Source: Marinobacter daepoensis DSM 16072 | GTDB lineage: Bacteria; Pseudomonadota; Gammaproteobacteria; Pseudomonadales; Oleiphilaceae | Reading direction: 5' to 3' | Assembly: GCF_000421165.1 (NCBI RefSeq) | Contig: NZ_ATWI01000009.1 | Span: 890,958 to 943,888, forward strand | DNA length: 52,931 nt | Part shown: positions 50,401 through 52,931 of the stretch, piece after piece | Numbering within the stretch: position 1 is the stretch's first letter | Layout: every line of letters begins with the position of its first letter | The notes under the pieces: generated by a model | Seen by the model: only the letters and a program-made list of their open reading frames with translations | What the model was told of the DNA's origin: nothing | Databases searched by the model: none | Position numbers and translations under genes: made by a program

Positions 50401-52931
50401 CGGCCCCGCCGGGTCCAGTGTCACGACAAAAATCTCGTCAGCACCTCTCGACGCCGTCAGCACCCCATCCACAACAGTAATGGTTAGGTCGCTGTTCCCG
50501 GTCGCATCCAGCCAGGAACGCAACGAGCCTTGATTCTGGGTAAATACCAGAGAGCCTTCGCCATCCTCTCCGAAGCTTGCAGGCAAGGTTCCTGTTGCCA
50601 CCAGGCCGCTACCGTCCGCAACACTACCCGTCGGCAAGCCTTCCTCAGCAACCGTGGCCGCTGAGGGCTCTCCATTCACTTCCGGGCCATCATCCCGGAA
50701 CTGGAACTGCCCTCCAACGCTCACTTCATCACTGGCGGTGGTGTCACCATCACCGTCGGTGGCGTTGGCGACCAGCTTGACCGAATCGTTGGTCAGCCGA
50801 ACTGAGTCATCGTGTGCGGAGGCTGTGTCTCCGGCGACCGGGTGGGAAACCGGCCGGTGCTGCGTCAGCTCAACTTCACCTGTAACCGCGTTGATCGCGA
50901 TATCGAGGGCCTTCGTGCCAGCAGGGTCTGCACTGCCGGAAGCCCCAATGCGGCCCACAACCACACCGTTTTCTGTGTACAGGTAAATCGACTGCCCCGT
51001 TGCGGTGTCGACCAACCCACTGTCGATACCCTCGCTACCCGCTTTCAACAGATACGTTGTCCCTGCGTCACCGTCTGCACCATAGTTCACACCGAAGACA
51101 CCGGTAACAAAGTTAGGATCGTTGGCAGAGACCGGGCCGGTGTCCAGGCCAGACTCATCCACCTCCAGCGCACCCAGCTGGCCGTTATCCACCGTAATTA
51201 CGGGCCGATCATCCACGATCTGGACAACCACGGTGTTCTCCACCGTGTTGCCGTAGGCGTCGGTCACGGTGTATGTGAAGCGGTCTGTTTCGTCCGCACC
51301 GGCCACGTCGGTGGTGGCTCCGTTCAGGGTGTAGCTGAACGTACCGTCCGCGTGGATGGTGAACTGTCCGAAGCCATTCTCACCCGGCCCGCTGGTCTCA
51401 CTGACCACGGTCCAGCCGTTCTGGAGTTCCAGCGGCGCTCTGGAGATCGTGTCCGTGCCGTCCCCCGAGGCGGTGCCGGTCGACAGGCCCGCTTCGTAAA
51501 CCACGCCGGTGGTCTCGTCGCTGTCGACGGTCACGTCCGCCACGTTGATGGTCAGGGTCGCCGTGGTTTCATCGCCATCAGCATCCCGGACGGTGTAAGT
51601 AAAGACGTCTTGGGCATCGGCCGTGATGCTGTCCGGATGCGCCTGGTAGGTGTAGCTGCCATCCGGCTGGAGCGTCAGGGTACCGTAAGCGCCGGTAATG
51701 ACCGTTCCAACGCCGCCGGTGCTGGCGGTTCCGGTATCCCCGGACGCCACACCCACTACGCTGCCGGCGCCAGCCCAGCCATCGGCTCCGGCCAGATCGT
51801 TGGCGAGCACGCCAGTGCTGGGACCCACGTTCAGGGTGTCGCCTTCTGTCACGCTGGCGGTGTCATTAACGGCCTGAGGGGCGTCGTCCACAATATCAAT
51901 CACCAGCTGGCCTGACGGCAACACATCTCCGTCCTGATCCTCAATTTCCAGATCAAACCGGACCTGATTGTTGTCACCAGTGGTAGGGCCACTCAGGGTG
52001 TAGCTGTAATGCACGATCCCTTCGCCGGTCGCCGGGTCGTAGCTGTAACGAGCCGTCAAACCATCCGAAAATGACTGGTCCACGTCAGTCAGGCTATGCC
52101 CACCAAGACTGATCGAAGCGACGCCGTCCGGCGAGGTGAAGCGAATCGTGCCCGAAGCAGTTTCCTTGCCAGAGCCGCTTTCCGTTCCACCCGACAGACC
52201 CGACTCGTACACGGTGGTGGAAGCTCCACCCGATGAAGGAATCTCAGCAGAGGGGACGCCGTCCGGAAGTCCGATGGTCAGGGTCGCGGTATCGGTTCCA
52301 CCCTCCCCATCGTCGATGGTGTAGGTGAAAACGTCCTGCACGCCGCCCGGAGAGCCCGGTGAGCGTTGATAGGTATAGCTGCCGTCCGGTCTAACCTCCA
52401 GTGAACCGTACTCGCCAACAATCGTTAACGTTCCCGATCCATCGTCTGACGCTGTATTACCAGGGCTGTTGTTACTGGCAACCCCCGTCACCGATAGCGC
52501 ATCCCCATCCGGGTCGTGATCGTTTGATAACAGTCCATCCACCACGCCTTTCACCAGCGGGTCGTTGCCGCTGACATTCCCCGCATCGTCGGCCGCCACC
52601 GGGGCCGGATTGGTCACCGTCCATGTGAAGGTCTGGTCGACGGTTGCGCCCTGGCTGTCTGTGGCTGTGATCGTGACCTGATGCACCCCGTTGGTACCGC
52701 CCTGGCTCGCCGAAGGGGCCGGCGTGCCGGTGATCCGACCGGTAGCCGAATCCAGAGTCAGGCCATCGGGCAGCCCGCTGGCGGTGTAGGTCAGGGTGTC
52801 ACTGGTGTCGCCGTCGGTGAAGTACCCGGAGACGTCCAGGTCGGTGATGGTCACGTCATCAACGTCGGCCTGATTCGGAATCGAGCCCGAGGTTTTCGGG
52901 GCTTCGTTGGTCCCGGTCACGGTCACGGTGA
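44434..52931 (-). CDS. Giant LapA-like adhesin, C-terminal 2830+ residues (5' end outside window)
   Basis: The reading frame is open to the window edge, so the true start is to the right. In order of translation it shows a He_PIG-like module (GLPDGLTLDSATGRITGTP), VCBS/cadherin-like modules (GSYTYQ, DVFTYT), T1SS-143/DUF5801-type modules (about 51200-50260, beginning VDESGLDTGPV), about ten Ig/cadherin-like modules (50250-45150), and a C-terminal export region (44434-44830: GTTGNDQLLFTGALVDGRSGDDVV, ending VSVIIE). The protein is highly acidic, Asp/Gly/Thr-rich and has almost no cysteine, as expected of calcium-rigidified surface adhesins. Convergence with a TolC/ABC/HlyD operon marks it as the cargo. 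Its N-terminal retention module, if any, is not visible. Confidence 0.92.
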   Translation of the reverse strand, partial: TVTVTGTNEAPKTSGSIPNQADVDDVTITDLDVSGYFTDGDTSDTLTYTASGLPDGLTLDSATGRITGTPAPSASQGGTNGVHQVTITATDSQGATVDQTFTWTVTNPAPVAADDAGNVSGNDPLVKGVVDGLLSNDHDPDGDALSVTGVASNNSPGNTASDDGSGTLTIVGEYGSLEVRPDGSYTYQRSPGSPGGVQDVFTYTIDDGEGGTDTATLTIGLPDGVPSAEIPSSGGASTTVYESGLSGGTESGSGKETASGTIRFTSPDGVASISLGGHSLTDVDQSFSDGLTARYSYDPATGEGIVHYSYTLSGPTTGDNNQVRFDLEIEDQDGDVLPSGQLVIDIVDDAPQAVNDTASVTEGDTLNVGPSTGVLANDLAGADGWAGAGSVVGVASGDTGTASTGGVGTVITGAYGTLTLQPDGSYTYQAHPDSITADAQDVFTYTVRDADGDETTATLTINVADVTVDSDETTGVVYEAGLSTGTASGDGTDTISRAPLELQNGWTVVSETSGPGENGFGQFTIHADGTFSYTLNGATTDVAGADETDRFTYTVTDAYGNTVENTVVVQIVDDRPVITVDNGQLGALEVDESGLDTGPVSANDPNFVTGVFGVNYGADGDAGTTYLLKAGSEGIDSGLVDTATGQSIYLYTENGVVVGRIGASGSADPAGTKALDIAINAVTGEVELTQHRPVSHPVAGDTASAHDDSVRLTNDSVKLVANATDGDGDTTASDEVSVGGQFQFRDDGPEVNGEPSAATVAEEGLPTGSVADGSGLVATGTLPASFGEDGEGSLVFTQNQGSLRSWLDATGNSDLTITVVDGVLTASRGADEIFVVTLDPAGPSYHFELKGAMNHPDSAQDHQLRFEYEAQDGDGDTAEGYFQVNVVDDTPRTEYEIVTPEDTAFGPFTTSADASLDKIEIQDASGATVTGTDNGDGTKTFDVGHGTLTVDQDGKITYTPDQNYSNRGSSDGFKVVVVDDSGNSTTTDVSVTVIPVADAPTVVVDSPDVPTLEDEPATLGLKAPEVTDNSDQNTGLGDSPERLGEITLSGFPEGAQLLASDGTTVLHTFGPGGSVTVVLTDGSHVTGAAGDLSMTQADFEGLQVLPPEHRHENFEITVSATSYEVDENGDRLYELDGGGNSTGTLIPGASSSASVNVQVQAVTDDAALVFDTSKDTSAVTGVDDIVYGGANGNTKATITVEEDSSFNVKQVLETSFQDLDGSEARSITIENTTGSSILVDGTELAPGASTTIQATGQTGGIDSFPDIEIGPAADFSGDLDGITVTINAQDKDGDGFDGGVPGSDGVAEADLTNNSVVIDLKVNPKGGDVAVTDVETPEDTAVAFLSGVRVTDTGTGAEVINSIEFVVPAGWEVVAPPASGGWSVTGDGSGGSTYRIEFDDNPGTALSEADREAILDGFMITPPPHSSLDETIDLSITTTDTQTVNGVAEKSDPETVSLPVKVVVTPVAEIVDSGAAGDTDGDGNPDLTMTPGHDYTTPGEEDVPFNLGLENGFSLEAGWANQDGDEAVFARVTPKLIDENGHETDGLGSRFEYTDGSGKTVSLTFTGDPLDIPVESLDSLTFLAPPNVSGMFRIQVEAVTQDTDPDTGEVVEAVSGDALLTNVLIKPSADTVTTTLTARVTGNEDEAMDLSIRPKSSDPSETFNVTISGVPEGATLTYDGQELFPGSTGLPSGIVIVDNGDGTWRAEIEDFDPKLGEAMKVQPPEHSNDPFTLNVSTVSVDSVTLPDGSVETDVSDPFDLTIEVTPKGVADSADIQVKPVSEQAFTEAGVESAGGVFLRDLLNKAELVDQDGSEVLSFRIGNLNPDFGIEGDGVVYLGNGEWSFSKAALDNLGPDGIRITTPPNFSGSTDFTLYSVTTEDDGDSLTEEHAVKVEIAPSPEAGMNLSTSAAEDTATLVDFGIQHQNGDTDEVLASVWISAADVDSALNYSLTIDGQSLADAAADAGMPGIILEDGWYKLDDSLLGNVHLQGAPNWHGTADFGVRYEVKDPSTDGSVAATVEESPDYRYEIEVVPVTDQPVLAVDGSSDLTMTAPGLLSFDLDIGNKGGDYDGSEHLIRVLLDNVPPGVMVENADFIGNGQWLLITDASVGSNASHTVTLRVPGEAGGLVDAPIGVTITTEDAGNGQPLTASTSVTLTTDFTGTGEPDLPAEILNWEQTSFSPTEDTEFSLQDLMNGQIADGVPGNEFNITLSGLPAGTEVTGMTSTVINGQTVWTVSGQSNNADLQDLLNQIRITPPEHWNSNKGDFRFDAKLTTYIPDGYSREEETPVISQVTPVSDPVDITINAPDVTEGSDLEFRIQLDNAADNPDWALVDGKLYLQLDEGGMPATGTLTDANGNPLVKTTVSGVAGVPDGEYYVIEGVDPSTGAVIRYSPSGPYVSGSVDLSAWAQGQENGAANVATGSVTETGHVVPVNNGYDVQVGDVSGQENPDQQAAPDKSNVIALNIGGSGLQDTDGSEDIGTVLLRNLPKGFLVFVGDSAADASLAELSNNAGGDGVTNTWLLGDGSVPGYVGIMPPKNWSGTLSDLIVQVLSGEVSLDNQLVSEDRFDLVVTPVADGVTINPTPSFGDEGDIIGLNLNHELVDPVSVGATDQSTETLTLELRGLGEHAAFYLGNTLLNDPAAVAYDAATDTYTIRGLTSKQAEELGFVQAKSDMGNLEVRAQTEESANGATSDWTNWESVVTDITSQFGTTGNDQLLFTGALVDGRSGDDVVALRLGEDVDGATLAGTLKNIETLDLGIDGANEVSALRLEDVIAITDEDNTLSILGDADDSVTLSGGWTKGTTTDGLVTYTMAGESAELKIMESVSVIIE
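45200..49940 (-). repeat. Divergent tandem Ig/cadherin-like modules within the adhesin
   Basis: Module boundaries are marked by recurring linkers of the type VxPVADxP (VIPVADAP near 49930, VTPVAEI near 48520, VVPVTDQP near 46825, VTPVSDPV near 46040, VTPVADG near 45205, with degenerate forms between). Neighbouring marks are mostly 390-490 nt apart, about 130-163 residues. The copies are too diverged to be seen as DNA repeats and are therefore unlikely to recombine often. Confidence 0.7.

Noticed and set aside
50812..51915. 367-aa plus-strand frame, and similar long frames at 45574-46368 and 47161-47856
   Set aside because: They are antisense to the giant adhesin. High-GC, Asp/Gly/Thr-rich coding produces long open shadows; there are no motifs and no ribosome-binding sites.

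Overview
The window looks like chromosome of a marine or halotolerant gammaproteobacterium, most like Marinobacter. This is inferred from gene content (VolA-type surface phospholipase, BCCT osmolyte carrier, gspN-gspC-gspD order, LapA-style adhesin locus, groES next to fxsA) and moderate-to-high GC; no phylogenetic marker was compared. No insertion sequence, integrase, prophage or CRISPR array was seen, so this is mostly core genome, with one giant adhesin locus running off the right end.

Layout. 1-401: a tRNA-Val/Asp/Val cluster read leftward from a clear promoter. 455-2713: three poorly characterised leftward genes (small protein, DUF2846-like lipoprotein, membrane-anchored coiled-coil protein). 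2900-5208: purE, purK and Fe superoxide dismutase. 5446-10128: a GGDEF/EAL protein with a degenerate GGDEF site, LemA, and an M48 membrane protease. 10176-13804: gspN, gspC and gspD of type II secretion, leftward. 13976-16745: groES-groEL with a convincing sigma-32 promoter, and fxsA upstream. 16818-25793: a FabG-like reductase, an alkyltransferase-like DNA repair protein, class I fumarase, an enoyl-CoA hydratase/isomerase, a VolA-like lipase, a CaiB/AMACR-type CoA protein and an AraC regulator. 25797-28326: rmuC and a secreted TPR-like protein.

28564-34018: a small hypothetical protein, then a tightly coupled three-gene operon (retropepsin-like lipoprotein, inactive transglutaminase fused to seven membrane helices, RimK-like ATP-grasp ligase). 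It converges on a BCCT osmolyte transporter across a shared terminator. The biochemical product of this operon is not established, and it is the best candidate here for an under-described system. 34295-36125: a membrane-anchored FMN/Fe-S glutamate-synthase-like protein and tRNA-Pro.

36489-52931: an AraC-output response regulator and a 7TM-DISM sensor kinase, then a TolC/ABC/HlyD type I secretion operon, converging on the 3' 8.5 kb of a giant multi-domain adhesin. The arrangement suggests a sensor, exporter and cargo unit for surface attachment. The response-regulator gene carries an 11-C homopolymer inside its DNA-binding domain; slippage by one base in either direction meets a stop within a few codons, which makes it a candidate phase-variable switch. 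A 10-C tract lies in the retropepsin-like gene.
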